Positions 22,701 through 33,870 are shown, counted from the first letter of the stretch. The stretch: 64,000 nt of DNA from Epichloe hybrida (GCA_019022495.1 JAFEKR010000005.1:744001-808000); one strand, 5' to 3'. A program made the numbers and translations. Notes: a model not told the origin generated them from the sequence alone.

Positions 22701-24490
22701 GGTCTGATTATAAGGGTAAACTTATGTTAAATAGGGCGCTCCTACTAGAGCTTTAAAGGAAGATAGTAAATATCTTTATAGTAAAAGAAAAAGTACTAAT
22801 ATATTAAAGAAGTTATAGTATAACGCTAGTCTTAGAACTTACTAAGGTAAGAGTAGCCTAGGTAGAAGGCTAGTTAGCTACTGTGAATCTGGTAATAGGT
22901 TAGCTAAATAAGGGTAATTTTAAGGAGAAGGTAGCATATGTTTAAGATATTAGTATAGTATAAGTAATTTAGGGGGCTGTTATATTACTAAATCCCTACT
23001 AATTCGTAGCAAATAAACTATTAGTGTAATTACTATAGAAGGTATAGGACTAAGATCTAGATTTATAAAAGCGTAGAGGTAAGGTTAACTTCTAAGTAAA
23101 AGGGAGGGGAAAAGCTAGTCTATGGTTATGTAATATAAGGGGCCTCCTAATATATAAAGACTAGGTAGTTGTTCTACAGGAGCCTATCTTATAATAGGAG
23201 CTTCTATAGCTATACTATGATAATCTATTAGTAGGTTACTTTAGGACTAAACACACTCTTAAACTACTAAAATATTACTATTAGTAGCTAGTAATGAGTA
23301 AAGCTGTTTTAGACTATGTGTCTAGCTGCGGGGTATGCTAGTATGTGGTAGCTAGGAGGCACTGCCTATATAGAAGCCTTAAATTACTACTAATACTAAG
23401 GTAACTATAGGCAGAGATCTTAATGGATTTTATTATAGGATTATTACTAGTATGGCTAGGTAACTAAGAAACTAATGTAATCCTAGTGATTATAAACTAA
23501 TTTACTAAGTACTTTGTCTTCCTCCTTATATAGACTATAATTAACGTGGCTAAATTAGCAGAGCTATTTTATAAGGAGATTAAGCTTTAATTTAGGGCGC
23601 TAGAGGGTATTATATCTAATAGAGGATTAGTGTTTACAAGCAAATTCTAGTTAGATATATATTACCTATTATGCGTAAAGCGTAGGCTTTTAATAGCGTT
23701 TTACCCCTAAACTAATAAGTAGATAGAGAGAATAAACTAAGTACTTAAATATTACCTATAATGCTTTATTAAAGAACCAATAGCTATAGCTAAAGCTACT
23801 CCTAATAGCTTAATTTATATGTAATAATGCTATTAATAGGATAATAAGTTACTCCCCTAACTATACTCTTATAGGCTATTTACCTAAGTTTTATCTAGCT
23901 CTTAAGGGTAAGAGTAGGGAGGGGGAGGTCCTAGAAGCTTATATATATATATAAAAGCTATATAAGGTTAGGGAGAAACTAGTATATAACTAGGTAAGAG
24001 CTACTAAAGTATAGGTAAAGTATTATAACTAATAACACTAGCTATTAACCTTAAAAAGAGGAGACTTAGTACTACTATTAGCAAAGAATATTAGACTTAA
24101 GAATGTAAAATAGAAGCTAACCCCTAGATTTATTAGGCTGTTTTAGATACTTAATGCTATAGGTAAATAAGCGTACTAACTAGCGCTACCTAATAAGTAT
24201 AGTTAACTATATAATGTGTTTTATATTAGTTTATTAAAGCTATAGAATTACTAGAAAGACACTATAGATAAAGAAATACTAATACTAGACCTTAAAGATA
24301 AAGATAATAAATTTAAAGTTAAAGAAGTTAAGGATTATAGGAAGACTTATAAAGGTAATAAATACCTAGTGAAATAGAAGGGTTAGCTAAGCAAATATAA
24401 TTAATAGGTAGTAGTAGAAGATATAGAAGGCGCTTAATATATAATTTAGGCCTTCTATTAAAGTAAAATAAGGAGGAAGCATAGTAAGTT
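19740..24490 (+). pseudogene. G2 gag-pol with C-terminal chromodomain, RIP-degraded
   Basis: The gag region ends in a knuckle at about 20648-20700 with the exact CX2CX4HX4C spacing, but three of its four ligands now read Tyr, the change expected from RIP. RT spans about 21480-22100, with VVYLDNILIFS at 21881-21913 (YLDD-type box, last Asp to Asn). RNase H follows (about 22280-22700; ELLAIVE, later GKSNPIDILLRR). Integrase (about 23150-24000) keeps an H...H...C...C finger with VSSCGVC and the ISNRGLVFTS region. A chromodomain lies at about 24300-24490 (KVKEVKDYR, KYLVKxKG, EDIEGA). Chromodomains of this group bind methylated H3K9 and steer insertion into heterochromatin. Stops, nearly all TAG/TAA, occur throughout. 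Confidence 0.9.
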
Positions 24491-25794
24491 ATAAGCGAAT
24501 TATAAGCACTAAGGAATAATATTACTATAGTTAAGGCTTGATATTATTAGTTGCTTGAAAATTCTGCCTAGAGGCCTGTGTTATATTATAAAAAAATAAA
24601 GGAAATAGCGCCTAAAGCGTAAGTAAAGTAACTAGAAAACCCTCTATTATAGCCCCTAGATAAGAGATAACCTTACTATTAATAAACCTATACTTTACCT
24701 TATTCTTATTAGCCTAAATCACCTTCTCTATAGCATAGAAGAAGTAGTGCACTGCTATAGCCTAGGTAATATAGCCTAGATTTAATAAATAAAGCTAAAG
24801 AACTATATATGCTTCCTATATAGCTATAGTATTCTCTAGGTCCTCCTGTTAAAATATTAGTAAAGCCCTAGTTAATAAATAATAAAAAGCTAAGGGTAAA
24901 CTAGAAGAGAGGGGAATAGGGCTATAGCTACTAAGGTAACTTGTAACTACTACTAAGAAACTAGATAGCTTTAGTAAGAAATAGAGGTAGCCTATATAGA
25001 AAGGTTAGTAAATAATAAGTAATTAGGTTAGGATTTAATAGACTTAATATACCTTTATAGCACTAGTTAACCTAAAGGTAATGTAATATAAGGTATTTAT
25101 ATAGTTAAATCCTATAACTAAGTTAAGGATATACTTAGCAAAGCTATAGTAAGTCTCCTCTAAAAAAACACTAATACTCTCTTTATTTAGGGTGGAAATA
25201 GTGGCGCCTATAAGGGCCTATACTTACTTATAAATAACCATTAGGTTAGAAAAGTTACTAGCTATTATTACTATAGCCTAGTATAAAAAAGTTAGTAAGT
25301 TAGAAGTATATAGTAATAGAATACTAAGTAACTTACTATCTTATAGGTATTACTATGCTTATTATATTAGAGATAATGCTTTAATTACTTATCCCTAGTA
25401 GCGCTACTCCTAAGTAAAGAATAAGAAAAACTATATATAATCCTTAGTAAAGTAGCCTTAATTAGTAGGTATCTCTTAAAGTTAGTGTAGCTAGTGTATA
25501 AGTAGTGTATATAAGAGTACTTATAGAAGTAAATAGTATTAGTTTCTATAATAAAATAGTAAGGATAGGTATGTAATAAGTTAGGGTAAATAAAGTCTAA
25601 TTAAAATTAATTAAAATAGTCTAGAGTTATAAGGAGGAAGAGGGAGTAATATAATAGTAAGTTATAATGAAATTTATATTATAAAGCTAACTAATTTATT
25701 TATTATTATTTTTATTATTAGCTAGTTAGTAAATAGCTATATTAAGGCTAGGGAAAGCTATTTAGGAGCCTAGCTATAAGTAGGGGGATAATTA
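24491..25794 (-). pseudogene. G2 3' extra region with possible antisense reading frame
   Basis: Between the chromodomain and the 3' LTR lies 1.3 kb with no gag-pol content. On the minus strand, one frame from about 25430 to 24560 stays in phase with stops only TAG/TAA and includes open runs of about 50-57 codons. These encode hydrophobic, possibly membrane-spanning stretches. I recognise no family. It could be a captured gene or an antisense ORF like those known 3' of integrase in some plant Tat elements. It could also be chance openness in biased sequence. Confidence 0.35.
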
Positions 25795-25983
25795 TAAGGC
25801 CTTACTTATAATATAAGTGCACTCTGCTAGCGCACTATGCTATAGGGCTAGGTCTACGTAACACTAGCGAGCTACTAGCTATAAGTTAGCAACTCGCACG
25901 CATAACACACTTAGACCTAGCAAGCTTTAGTCAATATACGAACGCCCCTATACCTCTTGCCTAGCTATCCCTTTGTTCTCACA
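25795..25983 (+). repeat. G2 3' LTR
   Basis: 189 bp, ends TTCTCACA, less mutated at its 3' end than the 5' LTR. Confidence 0.92.
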
Positions 25984-26096
25984 ATATATGCTAATGCTAA
26001 CCGCGGCGCGGTTAGGCCAGATATGTAAGTCCGCGATATAACGCGCCTAGCTAATTAGAGGCGCGTAGCCTTATTAATATTATACTTATTCTAACA
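25984..26096 (-). repeat. Copia B 3' LTR, second part
   Basis: Continuation of the LTR interrupted by G2. It contains the perfect 19-bp palindrome CTAACCGCGGCGCGGTTAG (25997-26015), also unmutated in the other LTR (32911-32929). Ends CTAACA at 26096. Confidence 0.88.
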
Positions 26097-27976
26097 CTAG
26101 AAACTCTCTCTTTTTAATATAACTATTAATGCATAATATTAATAAGATAATTAAAAAAGAATTAATAAATAAGTGAGATTAAATGATTACAAATAATATT
26201 ATAAGAAAAGAGCAGGGGAAAGGGGCGTAATAAAAGATAATATTTAATCTGTAAGCCTATGTAAGGATAAGTAAGCCTAATCTTAATACCTTTAATCTTA
26301 TTAGATTAACATAAAAGCTATAATTACGTAACTTACCTTTCTATCCTAATAGTTACTTTATTACTTGTGATAAACCTCTTAAATGCTTTATTTAGTAATA
26401 CCTTTGTAAATGCATTAGCAAGGTTATTATTCCTATTAATCTATCTAATCTTGTAGATCTCTTGTTGCTTATATAATTAATAAAAAGCTATAATATTAAT
26501 TATAAGGCGCTTCTCTTTTATAGTACTAAGCTTAATAAGGTATTTATATAAAGAGTATAAATTAGTATAGATAATAATAGGAATCATAGGGAGGTTCAAT
26601 TAGTGTGTAATTAACCTAAGCGTTATCAAGATTACATAAGCTATATTAGCACTAGTAACCACGCTATAGATCTTAGAGGCAAGTACACTTCTTGTAACTC
26701 TCTTGCTTTTAGTAAAGCTATAGTGTATAATATTACCTTAGATTATAAAGGTGCCTTCTTTTTAGACTTTACTAGCTAGGATAAGCACATAGCCTAGTTA
26801 AGAAGTAAGGTCTTAGTTATTAGCAAATAATCTATCTATAAATATAAAAAGTTTTGCTTTCTTAAGATTAAATAGTATAAACCTTAATCCTTAGTCTAGA
26901 TTATTAATTTACTATTAAATTTATTAACTTAGGTTCTTTATATCTTAGAATAATAAGTCTTAGTGTTATATAGTAATAGAGAGGTTAAAATAGGCTTTAG
27001 GCTAGCAAATTAAGGTAATATACGCGCCTTAAGCTTGTTATTCTATATACACTTATTTTAAATTAGTTAGTAGGATTAATTAAAGCTTTTTACTCTAGCC
27101 TTTTTACCTTAGTGTAATTATATTATTTTCAAGAGTAATAATACTACTATTAAAGGTTAGTAGGTTCCTTATAGAAAGGATTTGCTTTAGTTTAGTAGCA
27201 AAAGAAGCAGCTTTTAATTAATCTTTCTTTTATTAAGAGAACTTGTGGTTAGATAGTCTAATTATATTATTAGTTTATATCCCTATATACGCGAAGGTTA
27301 GGTTCTCCTTTATTATCACAAGCAGGCATAGGTTAAACGTAAAGGTTATTATCTAGAGTATTTCTCTATAGTAATAATAATACATTACCTACTAGTAGGT
27401 ACTAGCTTCTATAATACTATATAAAGGCTTAATTACTTATATTATTATACCTATAAGGTATAGGTAACGGATTTAGATAGGGATTTAGGCTAGGATTATA
27501 TAACTAAGAAGCGTTTATGCTTACATATAGGCCTATGTAATGTTACGAAGCTAGAGGATAAGGCCTAGTAATAACAACATAGGTGTTATCACAAGAATTA
27601 ATTGCTAGCTAGCTCGTTAGATTGTCGGGGCCTATGTGAGAATTACTAGCTTCTTTTTATTGCCGTAGCCTTAGATTACAAGCTTTAACTTCTTGTATAA
27701 ATCTATTATCTTACCCTTTACCTTATTAATAATATAGGAATTAAAAATTTAAGTTTTACTATGCTCTCTTTTATTATACTTAATAAATTCAAACATACCT
27801 TATTTAATTAGAGCATTAATTTTAGCTTTAGTAAACTGCTTAAAGGGTTTACTAGGGGTCTTAATGATTTCTTCCTTACGTAATTAGATTATAAGCTTAA
27901 GATTAAAGCTTTCCTTAGCTAATAGAAAGACATTAGTCTTGTCTTTTATTTAATCTATATAATTAATATTAGATAT

Positions 27977-28796
27977 CCCCTCCCGGGCACGAGGTAAAAC
28001 TGCTTAAATTATAGATCTCTATTTTTCAACACCTTTTCCAAATATCTAGCCTTCTTCTCTAGCTTTTTATTTCCCTTCTTCTTCTCACTTTTCCTAAATT
28101 CCTTAATGTTTTCTTTGGTTTTTTAAATTTCCTTTTTATCTAGAATTTCCTCGGATTTTTGGATAGCCATTAGGTTCTGTAGCCTAGTGGTTATAGCCCC
28201 TAGCTTATGGTCACCCTTGGCCATACTATTTTCTAATCAGTTAGTTGTCAATTGGTTGATTAGTAGCCCTTGACCTACCTGTGGATTGTGCAGTGCGTTT
28301 GTTGGTTTGTGCGTCTCTTGCAGAAAGTATTAATTACGCTTACTAATTTTGAGTAAAGCGAATTAGAGTGGAGTCAAGTGAGGATGAGTTATGTTTTTTT
28401 TTAGGGTTTAAGTTTGCCTTGGAGCTTTAAAGGATAAGTTATAAGATGGAAGAGATGTAGAGAGATAGAATAAACACGGTTGTAGAGGAAGGGGGAATTA
28501 TATTAATTTATGCTATAAGTAAAACTTAAATGGATTTAAGTTTAACTATAGTTACGAATTATGACTATATCTTGCGTAATTATAGCTATAAAGTTTATTG
28601 CAAACTTTGTATTAACTTTTTAGCCCCTAAATTTGTGGCTTAAAGCTTATTCCTTAATGTTTTACCTAACACTACGGTAATTATTAAATTTGGTTATTAC
28701 ATGTGGCACTAGCTAGGTATTGCTAGTAATTTTTTTGGTTCCTTGAAAATTAGATGCATTGGCCACAGCCAATGACCCCAAAAAAAATTAAAAATC
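27977..28796 (+). mobile_element. Non-RIP retroposon insertion with 16-bp TSD
   Basis: Exactly 820 bp between two perfect copies of AATTAATATTAGATAT (27961-27976 and 28797-28812), ending in an A-rich tail (about 28778-28795). A long exact TSD plus an A-rich end is the signature of LINE-driven target-primed insertion, with the inserted RNA in plus orientation. The insert keeps CpA/TpG and is clearly less AT-biased than copia B around it, so it seems to have escaped RIP, as expected for a single-copy sequence. The source is unknown: SINE, processed transcript, or 5'-truncated LINE. A TAGCCTAGTGG box at 28180-28190 resembles a Pol III A box, but no B box is evident. Confidence 0.75.
28009..28224 (-). 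pseudogene. Lysine/glutamate-rich coiled-coil reading frame in the retroposon
   Basis: From ATG at 28224 (context AGTATGGCC) the minus frame reads 33 codons to TAA (28123-28125), then 37 more codons in the same frame to TAA (28009-28011). The product is rich in Lys and Glu with heptad-like Leu/Ile spacing, suggesting a coiled coil. Upstream on the minus strand, GTAGGT...CTAAC...TAG could be a small intron at about 28230-28280. It is antisense to the A-tailed strand. No family recognised. Confidence 0.35.
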
Positions 28797-31700
28797 AATT
28801 AATATTAGATATAATAATAGGAGGGTTCTTTTAAGGTCTTCTAGGTCCTTACCTTAGGGGATTAATAAGAGAGGTAGTTATAGGCTATGGAGGGGTATCT
28901 TAGTCCTCTACGCTCTTAAGAGGTCTCTCTTTATTAGGATCTTTATAAAAAGGCCTAATAGAGGTTAATCTAAAGGCCTTAAGGCCTTAAGGGAGCTTAA
29001 GAGTATAGGTCTTGCCTTCTATAGCTAATAGCTTATAGGGGCCTCTCTATCCTTTGCCTTTACACTACATATATATAAGTAATCCTAGCGGGAGGTTAAT
29101 AGTTGTAGAGGTGTTAGGACTGTTCCTTATAGTAAGGGTATTACTAACCTTTTGTTAGGTATAAATACGCTTAACTTCCTTTATTACTAGTTAGATTATA
29201 AGGGCTTGTTACGCGATATCTAGTGATAAAGGCAATTCCTTAACTATATAAGGATATACGCTAAAAATAAGGACTATTAGCATAAGACTATTTAATCCTA
29301 TAGTATTATTCATAGCTTTAACTGCTATTTACAACACCATAGGCTCTGGTGTTATTAGGCATTCTTATCTAATAATATTATAGGCTCTTTAGAGTAGCCT
29401 ATAATATTGCTTAACCTTACTAATACTATAGTAAGCCTTAATAGGGATATCTTTAATCTTAATTACTATTAACAACATAAGCTGCTTAAATTCCTTGCCT
29501 CTAAAGGTTCTTCTAGTATCTATAATAATTAAATCTAGGGGGCCTAGATAGATATTAATCTAGTAAAGACGGAGTGCTTCCTACGTAGTCTTTACAGAGA
29601 TATCCTTTATAAATCTAGCTATATTAAAGGATATAGCTATATTAATAACTTATAGAATAAGGCGGTTGCTATTAACATATATAATATTCATAATAATTTG
29701 TAATTATAGGTATATTTATCCCGAAGGGTGAATTTAAATTAATATAAGCTATTTGCGTGTAATTAGCACTACTAGTAAACCTTAGTTAGTTTCTTAATAG
29801 CTTTAAACTTAACCTTATACCCTAATTTATATAGTAAATTATAAAGATATTAAACTAAGGGGTGTTTAAAGCGTTAATATAATTAATAAAGCTTAATCTC
29901 TGTGAGATAACTTTAAGTAATACTTTCTTCTTTATTAAGAAGTATTTACACGTGCCCCTATTTATATATAATAGGAACCTTAATATTCCCTTACTATAAA
30001 ACATTTTCTAATATATAAAAATCAATCTTTAGGTAGGTTATATTATTAAGGTATAAGAGAAAAGAAGTGTTTATAGGGATTACCTAAAAGAGAATAATTC
30101 TAAATAAAGTTAGCACTTTAATTAATCTAAGTGCCTTAATTAGCTCTCTAGGGCTAAATTTAATCTTTACTTTCCTAGTATCTAACCTATTAAGCGTAAT
30201 AGTTAGTATTATACTTTGTAAAGCTAAGAATTAAGGGTAGCTTACTAATAAACATCCTATAGCACTTATATTAGCTATAATACCTTTAAAGGTTCCGGAT
30301 GAATATTATCCTTTAAGTGTAAACACGCTTAGTGCCTTATCTAGTTCCTAAAGATTAAATAAATCCTTCTTAGCTAGAGTATAAATTATTATATAACTAG
30401 TAAGAATCTTAGTGGTTATATAGCTATTATAGGTAGTCCTGTGTGTAAAGAAGCTTATAGGCACTTAGCTATTATTATTTTCTTTACTAAAACTAAGTTC
30501 TGTTAGGTATTAGTTAATATTGTTATCTTTAGCTAATTTAGAATTATTATTACCTTTATATTATGTTAGGAATGTATTATATAAAGAAGCTATTAAGTCC
30601 ATGCGGGAATGATTCTTAAAGTATTAGAATGCCTTCTTCTAGTCCTTATCTAAGTGCTTAGTTAACTAATAACCTTCTTTACTACATATATAATACTTTT
30701 TTAAGCGGTAAGGCTTACTCTTTAATGTAAATTAACTATATTAGGCTTCCTTGCCTTTCCTATTATACCTATAGTTAGTCTAAAAGTGTTCCTTAGTGCT
30801 AGCTTTTATAGGGAACTACTGTTAATTAATTAAAGCTTTGGATTTACTAATTAATATCCTTATTTGTTTATAAAAGTATTAGAGGTTAATAGGAGGATTA
30901 ATAATATAGGCCTTATATTCTAGGATTCCTTTGTAAGCATTTAGAATCTAACTATGAAGATTTAATTCTAACTAGGATTTATAAGGATTTGCCCTTTAGA
31001 GATTTAAAAGCTTTATTATAAGGTTTTTAAAGCATTTAATCTTTAATTTATTAGGGTTCTCTTAGATAATTATAAGTAGTTATAACTTTCCCTATAATAG
31101 ATAGTTTTTCTAATGCGTATTATTTATCTTAAACTTCTGCCTAATCCTATAGATAAGAGTTAGGAGATCTTAGGGGTCTCCTTAGCCTAAAAGGTTCTCT
31201 AGGAAGTACTAGAGAGGTTTTCCTTTTAATATAAACTTAAAACTATAGCCTAACTATTCTTATATAATTCCTAGTATTTTATACTTCCTTTAATAGGTTA
31301 AGAGCTTAATATTAAGTATATTATACTCCCTAGCGCTATACTTAATGCTTTTATTATTATAGAACTTATTAAGATTAAGTAATTACTTTAATAAGGGTTA
31401 GCTTATCTTTTAAGAGGGAATAAAGATAATTAAATCTTATAGAAGGGGTGCTATAGTTCTAGACTATAGAGAGGGATTATAATGCCTTACTATAGGAGGG
31501 GAAGTAAGGGGGGTCTAGGCTTATAGTTAAGGGCTTATAATAAGGGGATTACCTCTGCTATTATGCCTTTACCTTATACTTAGCATACTTAGGGATTAGT
31601 ATAATAGAATCTAGGAATAAAATAGAAGTGATAGTGGTAGCTAAGGGGATTAGGGATATTATAGAGTAATTAGTTAATTTATTTAATCTCTAAAAGAAAG

Positions 31701-32385
31701 GATACTAATAAGGAGAAGGTCTTTATAGAAGTCTTTCTCTGCTATTTACCTCTTAAAGGGGGAATACTTCCTAGTAACTTCCTGTATTTCTTTTTCTTTC
31801 TAATTATAAAATCTATTATAGTTAATAATATCTTTAAGCAAGACTATTATCTTATAGTAACTCTATAAGTCTATGTAAATACTACTAAAGAAAAGAAAGT
31901 CTTAAAAACTCTTTATAGCTTTAGGATTTACTACTTAAAATATCTCTTAGTTCTATTCTCTAAAGTTATTATTAAAGATAGTAAATAGGGTTTATAAGTA
32001 TAGGTTCTTATATTTATAAGTTACTTTCTTAATAAAAATCTAAGCTATAAGTTCTTTAGGGGTAGTATTTGCTTTAAGATTAAATAATTCCTTATTCTTT
32101 AGTGCTTATTATATAATATACTAGTGTAAATTAGGGGAGATATAGTTAAGGAGATAAGATATAACTTATAGGTTAACTTCTTTTCTAATATCTTTAGTAA
32201 GGGAGGTATATTTATAATTAGAAGGAATATCTTAGGTTCTAGATCCTTCTAGTTAATCTTAGTGTTTTACTATAATGTTAGTAGTAAATAGAGAGGTATA
32301 GGAAATAGAGAAATTATAGAGGTTTAAAGGATTATAAGTAAAGCTATTATCTTCGCCCCTTAGTAAGTATAATTAAATAATTAAG

Positions 32386-32518
32386 GATAGGTTAGGTTAG
32401 TTACTAACTAGGCCTTAATTATTTAATAAACATACTTCTAAGGGTTTATTTATATAATAGACATGCTAATTAAATAAATAAAGATAGGTTAGGTTAGTTA
32501 CTAACTAGGCCTTAATTA
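32386..32518. repeat. Direct repeat pair in the copia B leader
   Basis: Identical 36-bp units at 32386-32421 and 32483-32518, each with the palindrome GTTAGTTACTAAC. They lie 200-330 bp inside the 5' LTR on the minus-strand leader. Confidence 0.75.
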
Positions 32519-32714
32519 AGTTAATAAGCTTAGATTTAGTATAGAGCTAGTTATAGTTACTTAAGGTAAAAGGAGAGCTAGAATATACTTTTTCCTTAGT
32601 ATATTTAGTATCTTAGAGTGGCACTTCCTCTTTTATAAGGTAAGTCCTTAATACTAATACCTTTTCTATAAACCTTACTAATTTATAGTATTTATAGAGA
32701 TAACTACTAATTAG

Positions 32715-33014
32715 TGTGAGTATTTATAGGATACTAGTAACCTATACATAGGGTTTTCGGGGTGGACTAAAGTGTATATAATTATTATATATTCTAGTCT
32801 ATCTAAGTAAGTAAAAGAGGGATTAAATAGAAGTAAAGAGAGTGCGCTATTTATTATAGGAAAAGGGGCCTTAATTAGGGTTATTAGCAAAGAGGCCATA
32901 TGTGCCAATGCTAACCGCGGCGCGGTTAGGCTAGACATGTGGGTTCGCGATGTAACGCGCCTAGCCAATCAGAGGCGCGCGCGCAGCCTTGTTAATATCA
33001 TGCTTGTTCCAACA
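32715..33014 (-). repeat. Copia B 5' LTR (right)
   Basis: 300 bp, uninterrupted; the empty site for G2. Followed by the TSD TAAAG at 33015-33019. The 85-codon minus open frame at 32711-32968 lies within it and is not a gene. Confidence 0.92.
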
Positions 33015-33019
33015 TAAAG

Positions 33020-33582
33020 ATATAGAGGTATAGATTAGTATAGATAGGGGTTTTTCCTTTATTAGGGTATTTATTACTATCTCTAGCTTTAATACTTTCT
33101 ATAGTATTATTATAGCTATTGCTCTTACTAGGAACTCTAAATTAACTAGAGGTCCTAGATAGTCTAGCTATATCTAATATTTTAATTAGATTAAAGGGGA
33201 GCAAATCTTTAATATAAGGGGATAGGAGAGGTGTAAATATGAATTATATAACTTATATTATTCTAATATAAAAGATCGCAAGTTAAGGCAGTTAACTTTA
33301 AATATATAATAGAATCTATAATAAAGAAAGATAAGGGGATAGCTAAGCTACTAGTATTAAACCCTTCTTTATTATTTTAGAATCCATATAAATATAGATA
33401 TTAATACTAAAGTAAGAAGAGAGCTATATTATACCTTTCCGTTAGTATAACTTATTATTAAATATAGCTCTCCTATTTTATAAGGTAAGTTATTATTAGG
33501 TAAGCTACCTCTTCTAATTAACCTTACTAATCTATAGTGTTTAAAGACTACGTAGTTATTTATGAAGGTAACTACTAATTAG
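33020..33582 (-). repeat. A1 internal sequence, right part (5' leader)
   Basis: A1 resumes after copia B. From about 33390 to 33582 it matches the 5' leader of A4 (50870-51058). The first 370 bp are specific to A1 and continue the degraded lysine-rich frame. It ends ACTAATTAG next to the LTR, the same junction as in A4 and element E. Confidence 0.75.
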
Positions 33583-33870
33583 TGTTAGTTACATAAGGTA
33601 TTAAATTTAATATAATAAGGTTATAAGCCTAAAGAATAGTATTATTATTGATTATCTATTCTAGGCTACATTATATATATATAGGAAAGAGAAGTTAAAA
33701 GCTAGAATTCGCGATAATAGAAGAAAAGGGGGCCGCGCGTTTATAGCCTTATATTTCCTAGCTAATTAACAGGCTAGGTTGCGGGTTACGTGTGGGGCCC
33801 GCGCGCGGCCCGAGCTTTTGCTAGGTAATTGCGGCTGCGACGCGCGATTGATATTACCTTTGTTCTAACA
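33583..33870 (-). repeat. A1 right LTR (5' LTR)
   Basis: 288 bp, TGTTAG...CTAACA, followed by the TSD CCTTA at 33871-33875. Confidence 0.92.

Larger units (their letters stand above)
19427..25983 (+). mobile_element. G2: full-length Ty3/gypsy chromovirus
   Basis: Two 189-bp LTRs (19427-19615 and 25795-25983). Both sides carry ATATATG (19420-19426, 25984-25990), so the TSD is the usual 5 bp within that. The intact copia B LTR at 32899-32910 shows the empty site. The order gag, zinc knuckle, RT, RNase H, integrase, chromodomain identifies a chromovirus. About 1.3 kb of extra sequence lies between the chromodomain and the 3' LTR. Inactivated by RIP. Confidence 0.92.
26340..31600 (-). pseudogene. 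Copia B gag-pol, RIP-degraded
   Basis: Minus-strand Ty1/copia polyprotein of the fungal type. RNase H lies at the left (about 26380-26650; IYTNLYSLYKYLIKL, then IKEKRLIINIIA). The RT region around 27230-27290 has the fungal-copia QTDD box changed to TNN. A gag knuckle remnant (YYICSKEGY, TKH) lies at about 30640-30710. It is interrupted by the retroposon at 27977-28796. Stops throughout; no function remains. Limits are approximate. Confidence 0.8.
19237..33014 (-). mobile_element. Copia B: Ty1/copia element with nested insertions
   Basis: Bounded by LTRs starting TGTGRGTAT and ending CMAACA, with TSD TAAAG at 19232-19236 and 33015-33019. It inserted into A1. It is itself interrupted by gypsy G2 in its left LTR and by an 820-bp retroposon in pol; without these it is about 6.4 kb. 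The pol is on the minus strand, so the left LTR is the 3' LTR. Confidence 0.92.
17755..33870 (-). mobile_element. A1: short copia-type LTR element, interrupted by copia B
   Basis: Two 288-bp LTRs, TGTTAG...CTAACA, flanked by the TSD CCTTA (17750-17754 and 33871-33875). After removing copia B, A1 is only about 2.3 kb, too short for gag-pol, and no RT, integrase or RNase H is visible. The LTR-proximal parts match autonomous A copies (A2-A5). The middle (about 18372-19236 plus 33020-33390) does not match them. Best read as a non-autonomous relative. Confidence 0.88.

Noticed and set aside
27985..27995. GGGCACGAGG at the retroposon start, resembling a cDNA library adaptor
   Set aside because: Only about ten bases, and the insert has a proper 16-bp TSD in a genomic element, so chance is the simpler reading.
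28180..28290. A tRNA-derived SINE head or tRNA gene, from TAGCCTAGTGG
   Set aside because: No convincing B box at the right distance, no cloverleaf, and the box lies about 200 bp inside the insert instead of near its start.
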